DNA of 64,000 nucleotides from Rhizobium sp. WSM4643 (GCF_025152745.1 NZ_CP104040.1:1054001-1118000); one strand, 5' to 3'. Positions 36,143-45,435 are shown, counted from the stretch's first letter. The notes: generated from the letters alone by a model not told the origin. A program made the numbers and translations.

Positions 36143-37711
36143 ATGGCCGCCCCAACCTCTACCGTCGATCTCTCCGCCGCCCTGATCACCGTCCCGGTGC
36201 CGATCGGCCATTGGCTTGCCATCCTGCCGGTCGCCCATTGCATCACGCTGGGTGCCGTCCTGCTGATGCTGCGCGCCTATCCCCGCCTGCAGGCCTGGCT
36301 TGCCATCCCAGGCCTTGCCGCGCTGGCGCTGATCGATGCGGCACTGCTCGCCAAGGTCGCCGCCGAAGGGCCGCTCACCATGGTCATGGGCCGCTGGCTG
36401 CCGCCCTTCGGCATCGCCTTCACCGTCGATCTCTTCGGTGCGCTGATGGCCTTCACCGCAGCCCTTGCCGCGCTCGCCGGCGGCATCTATGCGCTGGCCG
36501 ATATTGGTGAGAGCGGCCGGCGATATGGTTTCTTCCCGCTGCTGATGCTGCTGATGGCCGGCGTCACCGGCGCCTTTCTTACCGGCGATGTCTTCAATCT
36601 CTATGTCTGGTTCGAGGTGCTGCTGATCTCCTCCTTCGGGCTGATCATCCTTGGCTCCGAGCGCCAACAGATCGACGGTGCGCTGAAATATGCGGTACTC
36701 AATCTCATCGCCACGACGTTGTTCCTGATAGGCGTCGGCATCCTCTATGCCGCCTTCGGCACCCTCAACATGGCCGATATAGCTGCAAAAGCCGCGGATT
36801 TGCGCGGCACGGCGCCTCTGATGACGCTGGCAAGCCTCTTCCTGCTCGCCTTCGGCATGAAAGCGGCGGCCTTTCCGGTCAATTTCTGGCTGCCGGCCGC
36901 CTACCATACGCCGCGCATCACCGTATCGGCGCTGTTTGCCGGCCTGCTGACCAAGGTCGGCATCTACGCGCTGATCCGGGTGATGGTCATGCTGCTGCCG
37001 ATGGAGCGGCAGGAATTGAGCCTGGTGATCGCACTCGCCGCCGCCGCGACCATTCTCGTCGGCGCTCTCGGCGCGCTTGCCGAAAACGATATCCGCAGGC
37101 TGTTCGGCTATGTCGTCATATCGGGCATCGGCAACATGCTTGCCGGCGTCGCGCTTGGCGGCCTTGGCGGCATCAGCGGCGCGGTCTTCTATGCGCTCCA
37201 TTCCATGGTGCTGATGACGGCGCTTTATCTTGCCGCCGGCGAGATCGCCCGCCGCGGCGGCGGCTTTTCGCTATCGGCCCTCGGCGGGCTCTACAGGCAA
37301 AGCGGTGGCTTCACCGCGCTCTCCCTCGTGCTCTTCCTTGCCGCCTGTGGCCTGCCGCCCTTTTCCGGCTTCTGGCCGAAGGTCATCCTCGTCAAGGCCT
37401 CGCTCGATCTCGGCGCCTGGTGGCTGGCGGCCGCGATCCTGATTGGCGGTTTTCTGACGACAATTGCCTTCGGCCGGCTCTTCCTGCTCGCCTATTGGCG
37501 CCCGGCGGCGATAGCCCTGACACCGACAGTCCTGACACCGTCCGGACCGAGGTGGCGCACCGGTCTGCCGCTCGCCGCGCTGACAGCGCTGGTCGTCGGC
37601 TTCGGCATCTTGCCGGAACAGTTGCTGGCGCTGTCGCAATCCGCAGCTGCCGGCCTTGCCGATCCCCAGGCCTATCTTCACTCGGTCTTCCCGGAAGGAG
37701 GCGCGCCGTGA
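36143..37711 (+). CDS. mrpD: Mrp antiporter subunit D (ND2/ND4-like)
   Basis: 522 residues, about 14 membrane helices, with the Proton_antipo_M core seen in complex I NuoL/M/N: ENDIRRLFGYVVISGIGNML and MKAAAFPVNFWLPAAYHTPR. A Lys and Glu in these helices form the proton path. A GGAGGC site precedes ATG 36143. Its TGA overlaps the GTG start of mrpE (GTGA). The protein is the second channel-like subunit beside MrpA. Confidence 0.94.
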   Translation: MAAPTSTVDLSAALITVPVPIGHWLAILPVAHCITLGAVLLMLRAYPRLQAWLAIPGLAALALIDAALLAKVAAEGPLTMVMGRWLPPFGIAFTVDLFGALMAFTAALAALAGGIYALADIGESGRRYGFFPLLMLLMAGVTGAFLTGDVFNLYVWFEVLLISSFGLIILGSERQQIDGALKYAVLNLIATTLFLIGVGILYAAFGTLNMADIAAKAADLRGTAPLMTLASLFLLAFGMKAAAFPVNFWLPAAYHTPRITVSALFAGLLTKVGIYALIRVMVMLLPMERQELSLVIALAAAATILVGALGALAENDIRRLFGYVVISGIGNMLAGVALGGLGGISGAVFYALHSMVLMTALYLAAGEIARRGGGFSLSALGGLYRQSGGFTALSLVLFLAACGLPPFSGFWPKVILVKASLDLGAWWLAAAILIGGFLTTIAFGRLFLLAYWRPAAIALTPTVLTPSGPRWRTGLPLAALTALVVGFGILPEQLLALSQSAAAGLADPQAYLHSVFPEGGAP

Positions 37712-38181
37712 TCTTCGTCCTCTTCAACCTGCTGCTGGCCGTTGCCTGGATCGCCGTCACCGGCAGCGCCTCACCGCACAACCTCATCTTCGGCTTGCTG
37801 CTTGGCGCCCTGGCGCTGGTCATCATCCGCGAATCCTTCGGCGGCAAGGGACATATCCCCCGCGTCCTCCCGGTGCTCTCGCTTGCCATTCTGTTCCTGA
37901 AGGAATTGTCGCTGTCGGCCTGGAAGGTCACGGTCACCGTCCTCTCGCCCGATATGAAGCTGAAGCCCGGCATCTTCGCCTTTCCGCTGACGCTGACGAG
38001 CGATTTCGAGATCACTTTGCTGGCAAACCTGATCACGCTGACACCTGGCACGCTTTCGGTCGACGTCTCGACAGATCGCCGAATGCTCTATGTCCATGCG
38101 CTCGATTGTTCCGATCCTGAGGCCACCAAGCGTGATATCGCCAACGGTTTCGAACGCAAGATCATGGAGGCCTTCCGGTGA
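37708..38181 (+). CDS. mrpE: Mrp antiporter subunit E
   Basis: 157 residues from GTG 37708, which overlaps the mrpD stop. Two to three N-terminal membrane helices are followed by a soluble domain with the conserved [17 protein letters not shown] motif. GGAAGGAGG lies 10-12 bases upstream. The upstream ORF extension to 37420 is inside mrpD in another frame and is not used. The subunit is needed for assembly of the complex in other species. Confidence 0.93.
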   Translation: MIFVLFNLLLAVAWIAVTGSASPHNLIFGLLLGALALVIIRESFGGKGHIPRVLPVLSLAILFLKELSLSAWKVTVTVLSPDMKLKPGIFAFPLTLTSDFEITLLANLITLTPGTLSVDVSTDRRMLYVHALDCSDPEATKRDIANGFERKIMEAFR

Positions 38182-38522
38182 TCACGCCTGCCGCGATTAT
38201 CGCAGTCGCATCTTCGACCGCACTCGTCATCCTCGGCCTGGCGCTGATCCTCACCGTCTGGCGCGTCGTTGCCGGCCCGACATTGCCGGATCGTATTCTT
38301 GCCCTCGACATGCTGACCGGTATCGCCATCGGTTTCATTGCGGTCATCGCGGTCAAGACCAGCTTTTCGCTCTATATTGATATCGCCATCTCGCTCGGCC
38401 TTGTCGGTTTCCTGGCGACTGTCGCCTTCGCCCGCTTTGTGCTGTCGCGCGGCAATATCAAATCGAAGCCATCTGCGGCAAATGGCAACACGCAAAAGCG
38501 GGCAGGGGGCAAGAAGCGATGA
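38178..38522 (+). CDS. mrpF: Mrp antiporter subunit F
   Basis: 114 residues with three membrane helices; the core [20 protein letters not shown] is the MrpF signature. It begins with GTG 38178, overlapping the mrpE stop by four bases, and its stop overlaps the ATG of mrpG. The C-terminal about 25 residues are basic and cytoplasmic. Confidence 0.92.
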   Translation: MITPAAIIAVASSTALVILGLALILTVWRVVAGPTLPDRILALDMLTGIAIGFIAVIAVKTSFSLYIDIAISLGLVGFLATVAFARFVLSRGNIKSKPSAANGNTQKRAGGKKR

Positions 38523-38851
38523 TCGATTATATCGTGGCTGCCATCACCGCCCTGCTGCTGATCGTCGGAGCGCTCTTTGCTCTTGCAGCGGCAATCGGCC
38601 TTGTCAGGCTGCCCGATCTCTACACGCGCATGCACTCGGCCTCGAAGGCGGGGACGGTCGGCTCCGGCCTATTGCTCCTCGCCGCCGGCCTCTATTCGCA
38701 AGATCTGGCGATTCTCGCCCGCGCCATCGCCGGCTTTATCTTTTTCCTGCTGACGGCGCCGGTGTCTGCCCATCTCCTTGCCAGAACTGCCCACCGTTCA
38801 GGATATGATCTCGGTGAACTCTCGGTCCGTGACGATATCAGAGATCTTTGA
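38519..38851 (+). CDS. mrpG: Mrp antiporter subunit G
   Basis: 110 residues with three membrane helices; [22 protein letters not shown] is the typical MrpG motif. It is the last gene of the operon, starting by ATGA overlap with mrpF. No clear terminator follows; the next 440 bp have no gene. Confidence 0.92.
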   Translation: MIDYIVAAITALLLIVGALFALAAAIGLVRLPDLYTRMHSASKAGTVGSGLLLLAAGLYSQDLAILARAIAGFIFFLLTAPVSAHLLARTAHRSGYDLGELSVRDDIRDL

Positions 38852-39291
38852 GCCTATGCTGTTCGCCGACATTACCAGATTTATGCAAAACTTATGCACA
38901 GGAAGCTGTGAGTAAAGCTTGGCGGAAAGCCCTTCAATTCTTCATCTGTCACATTTTCTCAAGAAAAACGACAAATAATAATTGGCCTTTTGGTCAAACG
39001 ATGGTATTTGAAAATGCAAGTAGAGTTCTGATTGTGAATTGCAATCGTACTGCTTCCAAGTCGCTCAGTTTTGATTTTCAATGTCTAAACTGAGGCCATA
39101 GCCCGGAGCATGACGTAGTGGTTTCCAATCAGGCAGTATAAGGACAGGTCTCGCTCTTCGGAATCTAGGGGTGGATTTCGCGTTTTTCGAAACAGAAGAT
39201 CGCTTCCGGTGCTTTTGCTGTTCGCTTCTACGAGGCGGGTCTTTGACGTGTCGGTCAAAGACCGTTTGTGCATGCTAACAGGAGAAAAAAT
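38852..39291 (+). other. Long AT-rich upstream region of mucR/rosR
   Basis: 440 bp without a supported gene. From about 38870 to 39080 the DNA is much richer in A/T than its surroundings. It contains GATTG-N7-CAATC arms (39029-39045), possibly an operator. Ros/MucR proteins bind AT-rich degenerate targets and repress their own genes, so autoregulation here is likely. An 81-codon ORF at 38848-39093 shows no protein-like features. Confidence 0.6.
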
Positions 39292-39723
39292 ATGACGGAT
39301 ATAGCGACCGGCAATGCGCCGGAGCTGCTTGTGGAACTGACGGCCGACATCGTTGCGGCCTATGTCAGCAACCATGTTGTACCGGTCAGCGACCTGGCCA
39401 ATCTGATTTCCGACGTGCATTCGGCACTGAGCAACACGTCCGTACCGCAGCCTGCTGCGGCGATCGTCGAAAAGCAGAAGCCTGCAGTTTCTGTCCGCAA
39501 GTCCGTACAGGACGAGCAGATCACGTGTTTGGAATGCGGCGGCAACTTCAAGTCCCTCAAGCGTCACCTGATGACGCATCACAGCCTCTCGCCGGAAGAA
39601 TACCGCGAGAAGTGGGACCTGCCGACCGATTACCCGATGGTAGCGCCCGCTTATGCCGAAGCGCGTTCGCGCTTGGCAAAGGAGATGGGCCTCGGGCAAC
39701 GCCGCAAGCGCGGCCGCGGCTGA
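39292..39723 (+). CDS. mucR: Ros/MucR-type zinc-finger transcriptional regulator
   Basis: 143 residues. The C-terminal half has the prokaryotic zinc finger [19 protein letters not shown] (Cys-x2-Cys, two His) and the flanking [21 protein letters not shown] motif, the signature of the Ros/MucR family; the N-terminal half mediates oligomerisation. The sequence closely resembles RosR of R. leguminosarum/etli and MucR of Sinorhizobium. It represses or activates exopolysaccharide, motility and nodulation-competitiveness genes. ATG 39292 has a CAGGAG site. A strong intrinsic terminator follows. It is probably autoregulated through the long AT-rich upstream region. Confidence 0.95.
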   Translation: MTDIATGNAPELLVELTADIVAAYVSNHVVPVSDLANLISDVHSALSNTSVPQPAAAIVEKQKPAVSVRKSVQDEQITCLECGGNFKSLKRHLMTHHSLSPEEYREKWDLPTDYPMVAPAYAEARSRLAKEMGLGQRRKRGRG

Positions 39724-39746
39724 GCTTTTTCGAAAGCATCGACGAC

Positions 39747-39776
39747 AAAAAGCCGGGTCTTGTGCCCGGCTTTTTT
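39747..39776 (+). terminator. Rho-independent terminator of mucR
   Basis: AAAAAGCCGGG pairs with CCCGGCTTTTTT around TCTTGTG: a GC stem flanked by A and T runs, 24 bases after the mucR stop. Confidence 0.92.
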
Positions 39777-40121
39777 GTGTGCCTTTTCAAGGCATGGAAA
39801 ATAATCTCGATGGGGCTATTCCAGGAAAGTGCAAAATGGTTTTCCCGGGCAAAGCGCGAAGCGGTTTTGCCGGGAGTTGGGTAAACGAAAGGTTGGAGCG
39901 GTTCTGCGCTTCTATCAAAAGCTGAATCGCGCCGGTGATCCAACCTTTCGCAGATGATTCGGACGGGCGCCAAGATAGTCTGAGCGACCCCGTCTTATGC
40001 TTCGCCGACAGGCTTAGAATGTATTCCTATACTATCAGCAAGTGTTAATGTATTCGATGTGCCAAGGCAGGCGCTGTCCAGCTCGATCGGCTGTGGCCCT
40101 TCCGATCAGCAATCATCCCAG
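39777..40121. other. Intergenic region with a degenerate palindromic repeat
   Basis: 345 bp with no supported gene. At about 39818-39912 it holds a decayed relative of the CCAGGAAA...GCGGTTTTGCCGGG repeat, in two overlapping pieces. The remainder shows no recognisable signal. It separates mucR from the convergent sufE. Confidence 0.6.
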
Positions 40122-40544
40122 TCAAGCCGCGGCGCGGACTCTTGCCTCTTCGCGAATCCTGTTCACCATCGAGCGCAGTCCGTTCGAGCGCTGCGATGAC
40201 AGATTCTCCACCAGGCCGATCTTCGAGAATATCTCGAAGGCATCGAGCCCGGCGATGTCGGATGCGGTCTTGCCGGAATAGGTGGCAAGCACGATGGCGA
40301 CGAGGCCGCGCACGATATGGGCGTCGGAATCACCCTCGAAGCTCATGACCGGGTTGTCGGGATCGCCTGTCGTATGCGTCACCAGCCAGACCTGGCTGGC
40401 GCAGCCCATCACCTTGTTCTCCGAGGTGCGCTTCTCCTCGGCCAAGTCGGGCAGCGCCTTGCCGAGTTCGATGACATAGCGGTAGCGGTCTTCCCAATCG
40501 TCCAGGAAAGCGAAGTCGTCGATGATCTGGTCGAGGGATGCCAT
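40122..40544 (-). CDS. sufE: SufE cysteine desulfurase activator
   Basis: 140 residues, a single SufE domain. The sulfur-acceptor Cys48 sits in ENKVMGCASQVWLV. SufE takes persulfide sulfur from SufS and passes it to the SufBCD scaffold for Fe-S cluster assembly in the cytosol. Other suf genes are not nearby. The region GLVAIVLATYSGKTASDIAG and GLRSMVNRIREEA are standard. A weak AAAGG precedes the ATG, and a palindromic repeat lies directly upstream. Confidence 0.94.
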   Translation of the reverse strand: MASLDQIIDDFAFLDDWEDRYRYVIELGKALPDLAEEKRTSENKVMGCASQVWLVTHTTGDPDNPVMSFEGDSDAHIVRGLVAIVLATYSGKTASDIAGLDAFEIFSKIGLVENLSSQRSNGLRSMVNRIREEARVRAAA

Positions 40545-40559
40545 GGTAGCCTTTCACTA

Positions 40560-40625
40560 TTAAAGCAGTTCCAGCAAAAGTGCGCAGCGGTTTTGCGTCC
40601 GGAATGCGTCAGGAAGTGCTCTAAC
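40560..40625. repeat. RIME-like palindromic repeat copy
   Basis: This copy begins AAAGCAGTTCCAGCAAAAG and contains GCAGCGGTTTTGCG and CCGGAATGC, nearly matching the unit at 77-190. It lies in the upstream region of sufE. Confidence 0.8.
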
Positions 40626-40665
40626 ACTGCATATAGGTGAAAGACCGGCGGATTTGAACCGCTAA

Positions 40666-40701
40666 AAAGAAACGCCGTGAGGGATGAGCATCCTCACGGC
40701 G
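40666..40701 (-). terminator. Rho-independent terminator of the DUF5330 gene
   Basis: Read on the minus strand, CGCCGTGAGG pairs with CCTCACGGCG (10 bp, perfect) around nine bases and is followed by TTTCTTTTT. It lies about 120 bp after the DUF5330 stop codon. Confidence 0.85.
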
Positions 40702-40823
40702 CAGCAACATGCTGAATTAAACAGGGCAGGCACGTCAGGCATGGGGCCTCTCCGCGTCATGCGGACCGCCGATGCAAGCTATAAAACCGAAAGGCATTGC
40801 GGACGAATGCCCGCGAAATTTCG

Positions 40824-41318
40824 TCAGGTCGCCGGCTTCGGCGTCGGCAGCGGAATAGCGCCGGTCACCACCGTCTCAGGAGAGGCATCATCCTCGACCG
40901 GCGGACGGTAAGGCATCGGCTGGTTGAGCGCAGCCTTTGCCTCGCGCACCTTTTCCTGGATAGCAGGTGCTGCCAGCGAAGGCATGTTGAGCGCCACCGG
41001 CATCTGCGGTTCGGCAAGCTTTGCGGTCGCCGGCGCCTCGTCCTTGAACTGGCTGTCGAGAAGTTCGTAGGCGACGCGGGCGCCCTCGCGGGCCCGGTAG
41101 CCGAGCGCGGTGAAGGTTTCGGCGCCCTTGGCACAAACCTCGGGCTTTTCCGAGCACATGCCTGTGAGATAGTCATAGGCGCCGCTTGCCGCCGTGAACG
41201 CGTCGGAAAGCTGCAATTGCGGGCCGTTGGCCAACTTGTCGGAACTCTCCGTGCTGAAGACGGAAAGAAGCACGAGCACGAGGCCAAACCAGAAGGATCC
41301 TTTGATCAGAAACCACAT
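40824..41318 (-). CDS. DUF5330 family membrane-anchored protein
   Basis: 164 residues. One N-terminal hydrophobic helix (about 3-21, FLIKGSFWFGLVLVLLSVF) anchors it or acts as signal. The central helical domain contains TAASGAYDYLTGMCSEKPEVCAKG in pieces, with two Cys that may form a disulfide, matching the Rhizobiales family DUF5330. The C-terminal 60 residues are Pro/Ala-rich. Function unknown. It is likely periplasmic. It has its own terminator and is divergent from the sensor kinase gene. Confidence 0.78.
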   Translation of the reverse strand: MWFLIKGSFWFGLVLVLLSVFSTESSDKLANGPQLQLSDAFTAASGAYDYLTGMCSEKPEVCAKGAETFTALGYRAREGARVAYELLDSQFKDEAPATAKLAEPQMPVALNMPSLAAPAIQEKVREAKAALNQPMPYRPPVEDDASPETVVTGAIPLPTPKPAT

Positions 41319-41770
41319 TGTCGTCGCCCATCCTGTTTTCCCCGTCCGGTTCTTGTCGCCGAATCAGGCCGGTTGTCCGGTGTGTTTTCACCCTACCGCC
41401 AAGTTGCGAATGCCGCTTTTCGAAACTCACGCGCATTTGCGGCAAATTTAGTTCAAATTTTAGCGAACGGTATTTGAGCCGCATTTTAGTCGAATGCGAG
41501 CGATCGCCGTTAAGCATCAGGGCAACACCTGCTTGCAATTGCAGGGCTTTTGCTAGCTCGCCTTGCCACAAGAGTTAACGCAATGCTGAAATATGAGGAA
41601 AATCCGTCGCTTACCCCATATTAACCACAAAAGGCAAAGAGCCTTCCAGATGCTTCAAAACGGGAATTTCGGCCGTTTCAGCCTGTGAACAGCGCTTTTG
41701 CCTTATCCTTTCTTTAAGTCGCCAAGGCCTATTGTCCGGATCGATCGACAGCCTTTCGGGCGGGTATTGC
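41319..41770. other. Divergent intergenic region between DUF5330 gene and sensor kinase
   Basis: 452 bp without a supported gene. Features seen are a TGCAATTGCA palindrome (41534-41543), an AT-rich section around 41440-41490, and isolated TTAACG (41575) and TTAACC (41629) half-sites that resemble CtrA halves but are not spaced as a full site. Promoters of both flanking genes must lie here. Confidence 0.5.
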
Positions 41771-43312
41771 GTGCGTGTATTGAGTAACATTGGCGGCTGG
41801 ATGACGGCCCTCGTAGACCGGGCAGCGACAAGCTGGCTCTCCCGGACGGGCGGCGGCGAAGCCGTACGCCAACGCGAGCTCGCGATCCTGCGCCGCCTCG
41901 TGCTGTTCTCGTCGGCCGCTCTCGTTGCCGCTCCTATCGGCCTTTCGGTAGTCACAAGTCCGGCCGTCGCGCTGCCGGCGGGTGTCGCCGTGGTCTGCGC
42001 CGCCTTTCTCTTTTCCGCCGTCGGCAGCATCGCGCTCGCCCGTCAGGGTTCGTCTTCCGGTATCGCCACGCAGTCGGCCGAGGATTTCTTCCTTGCAGCC
42101 ACCCCCGGCCTCGTCTTCTTCCTGGACCCGCACGGCAGTGTGGCGACGGTCGGCGGCCGCGACCGGCGCGATTTCCTTGCCTGGATGCGCGATCCCAAGG
42201 GCAGGGGCTTCCTCGAGCAGGTGCATGTCTCCGACCGCATCCTTTTCCTGCAGGCGCTTGATGACCTGCGCCGGGGCGAGGATGCTCAGAGCGTCGATCT
42301 GCGCCTCGATCGGCCCTCGGTCTCGCGCGATCAACGCCAGTTCGCCTATCTCAGAATGGACATGACCGCCCGGCGCGATGCCGATGGCGAGCTTGCCGCC
42401 ATCATTGCCCAGCTGCGCGATGTCTCCATCGAGCAGCAGCTGCGTGACGAGGCCCAGAACCGCGCGGCCGATGCCGAATCCGCAAACGACGCCAAGTCGC
42501 GCTTCCTCGCCGCCGTCAGCCATGAACTGCGCACGCCGCTGAACGCCATTCTCGGTTTTTCCGATATCCTGATCGGTGAATATTTCGGCAAGTTCGAAAA
42601 CGACCGCCAGCGCGAATATGTCGGCCTGGTCCGCGAATCCGGCGCGCATCTGCTCTCCGTCGTCAACACCATGCTCGACATGAGCAAGATCGAAGCGGGC
42701 CGCTACGAGCTGATCCTCGAAGCCTTCGATATATCAAGCTCCGTCAAATCCTGCGAATCGATGCTGGCATTGCAGGCCAAGACCAAGGGCCTCACCCTGA
42801 CGAGCCGTATCCAGCGCGATCTCGGCGAGGTCGTCGCCGATCAGCGGGCCATCCAGCAGATCCTCATCAACCTCGTCGGCAATGCCATAAAATTCACCGA
42901 GGCTGGCGGCGTCGTCTCGGTCGATGCGGCAGCGCGCGACGGCATCCTCAAGCTGACGGTCAGCGATACCGGCATCGGCATCCCGGCCGACAAGCTGGCG
43001 CTGCTCGGCCAGCCCTTCGTCCAGATCCAGAACGACTATACCCGCCGCTTCGAAGGCTCCGGCCTCGGCCTCTCCTTGGTCAAGGGGCTGGTGGCGCTGC
43101 ATGGCGGGTATTTCGCCATCGCCAGCCAGCCGGGCGAGGGCACGATCATCACCATCGAGATCGCGGTGGACGGCTCGGGCGCCCAGCACGCCGAAGACGC
43201 CGGTCATGGCGCGACTGTCGAGTTTCCGCCGCGGCTGAAGGGCGCGGTCAATAGTGGTGCAGAATTGGAAGAGGGGCGTTTCCATGGCCGCGCGCAAGCG
43301 AAAATCGCCTAA
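41771..43312 (+). CDS. Membrane PAS-domain sensor histidine kinase
   Basis: About 513 residues. Two close membrane helices (about 45-95 from the GTG start), then a PAS-like domain (about 115-235), a HisKA dimerisation domain with the phospho-acceptor His in FLAAVSHELRTPLNAILGFS, and a HATPase domain with N box (QQILINLVGNAIKF), G1 (VSDTGIGIP) and G2 (EGSGLGLSLVKGL). It autophosphorylates and passes phosphate to a response regulator, which is not next to it. GTG 41771 has a GGGCGGG site; a TTG at 41732 is also open. The following peptidoglycan-binding gene overlaps its end by 29 bp. Confidence 0.88.
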   Translation: MRVLSNIGGWMTALVDRAATSWLSRTGGGEAVRQRELAILRRLVLFSSAALVAAPIGLSVVTSPAVALPAGVAVVCAAFLFSAVGSIALARQGSSSGIATQSAEDFFLAATPGLVFFLDPHGSVATVGGRDRRDFLAWMRDPKGRGFLEQVHVSDRILFLQALDDLRRGEDAQSVDLRLDRPSVSRDQRQFAYLRMDMTARRDADGELAAIIAQLRDVSIEQQLRDEAQNRAADAESANDAKSRFLAAVSHELRTPLNAILGFSDILIGEYFGKFENDRQREYVGLVRESGAHLLSVVNTMLDMSKIEAGRYELILEAFDISSSVKSCESMLALQAKTKGLTLTSRIQRDLGEVVADQRAIQQILINLVGNAIKFTEAGGVVSVDAAARDGILKLTVSDTGIGIPADKLALLGQPFVQIQNDYTRRFEGSGLGLSLVKGLVALHGGYFAIASQPGEGTIITIEIAVDGSGAQHAEDAGHGATVEFPPRLKGAVNSGAELEEGRFHGRAQAKIA

Positions 43313-44204
43313 GGGAAAAAGGGGACGGCAGCAGCCGGGCCTTCTGATGACAGGTGCGGCCGCCCTTGGCGGGCTCGGCCTGCAGGGCGCATCCGTGCTC
43401 GGCGGCGTCATCGGCCGCAATCCGTCGGTCGCCGGCGGCACGATCACCTTCGTCGTCATCTTCTCCTTCGTCGCCGCCAATGCGCTCTGGTATCAGCCGG
43501 GCCTGCATCCGCATCCGATTTTCCGCACCCGCGATCCGCAGTCTCCGACCGTGCTCGGTGCCCGCCGTCCAGCCGAGGAGCAGCAGGGCGAGGTCACCAC
43601 CTTCCGGATCGAACGGCCGCAGGATACAGCCACCACCAATGCGACGCCGGCGCCTGCCGCGCCTGGCCAGCAGCCGAGCCAACTCGTCATGGACATCCAG
43701 CAGCAACTGGTGCGCCGCGGCCTCTATAACGGCATACCCGACGGCATCATCGGCCCGCGCACCAGTGCGGCTATTCTCTTCTTCGAGGAGACCGTCGGCA
43801 TGACCCAGACCGGCGATCCGACGCCGGAGGTACTGGCGGCGCTGAAGACCGATGCCGCCGGCCCCTCGACCGTGCCCGCCGAAAAGCCGCCCGAGGATGT
43901 GAGCTCGAAGGCGGCGGCGGAAGATCCGGTGGCGGCCGCGATCCGGAGCGCTGAAAAGACGGTCAAAACGGCTTCGTCAGCTGCAAAGCAGGTTCCATCA
44001 AGCGAAATCACCAATGTCGACCTGGTGCTGAAGATCCAGAAGGGTCTTTCCAACATGGCCTATGCCAATGTCGGCGTCGACGGCGTCGCCGGCGAGCAGA
44101 CCCGCGCGGCTATCCGCCATTTTCAAAAGCACTACAACCTGCCCGAAGACGGCGAGCCGAACCAGGCGGTGCTGAAGAAACTCAAGGAAATCGGCGCGAT
44201 ATAG
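43284..44204 (+). CDS. Membrane-anchored protein with two peptidoglycan-binding domains
   Basis: 306 residues from ATG 43284 (AGAGGGG site), overlapping the kinase gene end. A very basic N terminus (ARKRKSPKGKRGRQ) precedes one membrane helix (about 51-70, GGTITFVVIFSFVAANALW). Outside are two PG_binding_1 modules: QQQLVRRGLYNGIPDGIIGPRT (about 140-180) and IQKGLSNMAYANVGVDGVAG (about 250-300), linked by an Ala/Pro/Lys-rich stretch. The fold binds cell wall. The coupling to a sensor kinase gene suggests a linked role in envelope sensing, but that is inference. Confidence 0.82.
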   Translation: MAARKRKSPKGKRGRQQPGLLMTGAAALGGLGLQGASVLGGVIGRNPSVAGGTITFVVIFSFVAANALWYQPGLHPHPIFRTRDPQSPTVLGARRPAEEQQGEVTTFRIERPQDTATTNATPAPAAPGQQPSQLVMDIQQQLVRRGLYNGIPDGIIGPRTSAAILFFEETVGMTQTGDPTPEVLAALKTDAAGPSTVPAEKPPEDVSSKAAAEDPVAAAIRSAEKTVKTASSAAKQVPSSEITNVDLVLKIQKGLSNMAYANVGVDGVAGEQTRAAIRHFQKHYNLPEDGEPNQAVLKKLKEIGAI

Positions 44205-44205
44205 A

Positions 44206-44258
44206 ACATAATGCCGAAAAGTGTGAGCGGTTTTCGGACGACATCCTGTTCTAAATCG
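44206..44258. repeat. Degenerate palindromic repeat
   Basis: The segment AATGCCGAAAAGTGTGAGCGG with GTTTTCGGACGACATC downstream is another common rhizobial intergenic repeat type, distinct from the RIME-like core. It lies directly behind the peptidoglycan-binding gene. Confidence 0.6.
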
Positions 44259-44287
44259 GCAAAGAGCCTTTTTACCCGATTGAATAA

Positions 44288-45028
44288 GATGAAGCGGAGC
44301 GCACGATCAGCGAACAGGCTGAGGATGAAGGGCGGCGGCAGCGGTATCTTGAAACCGGAGCGTCGGTGCCGTTTGAAACGATCCGGGCCAGACTGCGGGG
44401 CTTTGCCGCCGAAGCCGGCCGCAAAGCGGACCCGCAATGAAATTTGTTTTCTTGCCGGAGCCTCTCGGAAACCCTGATCCAGCTGACGGCGAGCGCCGGC
44501 GTCAAGACCGCCGACAGCCGTTGGATCGAGGAAGCGCAGTCGGTGGCAAGGCAGATTTCCGGCGCCTTCGAGCGCGCCGTCGCTGAAGGGCAGATCGGGC
44601 TCGATGCTCTCTTCGACCGACGCTATCGGCCGATACCGGGCACCGATCCGGCACAGGTGACGGCAGCCTTCACCGAACTCGCCGACCGCCTGCTGCCGCC
44701 GATCCAGGAACCCGTCACAGCCTTGGACGAGCGCATCGCCTTCTGCGCGGCGATCGACGAGAACGGCTATCTGCCGACCCACAACCGGAAATTCTCGCAA
44801 GCCCAGCGGCCTGGCGACACCGTCTGGAACACCGCCAATTGCCGCAATCGCCGCATCTTCGCCGATCGCGTCGGCCTTGCAGCTGGCCGCGGCACCGCGC
44901 CCTTCCTCGTCCAGACCTACAGGCGCGACATGGGCGGCGGCAATTTCGTGACGATGAAGGATATCTCCGCCTCGATCACCGTCCGGGGACGGCATTGGGG
45001 AGGATTGCGGCTGGCAGTCAAGGTCTGA
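44288..45028 (+). pseudogene. Chemoreceptor-like sensory domain gene with in-frame stop
   Basis: One reading frame runs from 44288 to 45028 and is interrupted by TGA at 44438-44440. Before it the frame gives RRQRYLETGASVPFETIRAR and RGFAAEAGRKADPQ; after it SLSETLIQLTASAG and a full domain. The end matches the C-terminal region of rhizobial methyl-accepting chemotaxis proteins (GYLPTHNRKFSQAQRPGD, CRNRRIFADRVGLAAGR, RDMGGGNFVTMKDISA). There is no start codon before the TGA, and a TAA lies at 44285, so the gene looks broken. A shortened product from TTG 44444 (194 residues) remains possible. Confidence 0.7.
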
Positions 45029-45090
45029 CCGCTGGAGTCAAACTCAGACCGTGCATTGCCGCCACCGGCGCGCCGGTCTATACCGCGCCG

Positions 45091-45435
45091 ATGAGATTAC
45101 GCGCCGACATCTTCGTTTCCGCCCTCCTGCGCCGCGTCTTCGCCAGCGGCGATTTCGCCGCCGTCGAGAAGAAGGGTGCGGAGGAGGCGGGTGCGATCTT
45201 CATCCGTCAGCACCGCCGCGACGGCCTGGAAACTCTCTATGCGCCGGCGCCGCAGACCGCTTTCGACGAAGGCCAGGCCGGCGACCGCCTGTTCGAGATC
45301 CGCCTGTTGCGCAGCGAACCGGAAGCGGTGCGCGCGATGCTGGAGCGCGAACGCAAATTCGATCCCGATCTCTGGATCGTCGAGCTGGAGGCGGATGAAC
45401 TCGGAGATATGATCCCACTTGCGAAGGGCGGCTGA
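45091..45435 (+). CDS. DUF1491 family protein
   Basis: 114 residues. The N-terminal RADIFVSALLRRVFASGDFAAV and the mid EEAGAIFIRQHRRDG are typical of DUF1491, an alphaproteobacterial family of unknown function with a small alpha/beta domain. It is cytoplasmic. ATG 45091 was chosen; the upstream open frame overlaps the pseudogene. No strong ribosome site is seen. It is convergent with the DUF2336 gene. Confidence 0.85.
   Translation: MRLRADIFVSALLRRVFASGDFAAVEKKGAEEAGAIFIRQHRRDGLETLYAPAPQTAFDEGQAGDRLFEIRLLRSEPEAVRAMLERERKFDPDLWIVELEADELGDMIPLAKGG

Noticed and set aside
38848..39093. 81-codon ORF after mrpG
   Set aside because: Overlaps the mrpG stop, no ribosome site and composition unlike protein. 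The region is AT-rich regulatory DNA.
40640..40664. On the minus strand, GCGGTTCAAATCCGCC looks like a tRNA T-arm
   Set aside because: No acceptor CCA, anticodon arm or D-arm can be drawn nearby, and the flanks hold a repeat and a terminator. Possibly a remnant, but not a tRNA gene.
41560..41640. TTAACG and TTAACC as a CtrA binding site
   Set aside because: Half-sites are over 50 bp apart, while CtrA boxes need TTAA-N7-TTAA spacing.
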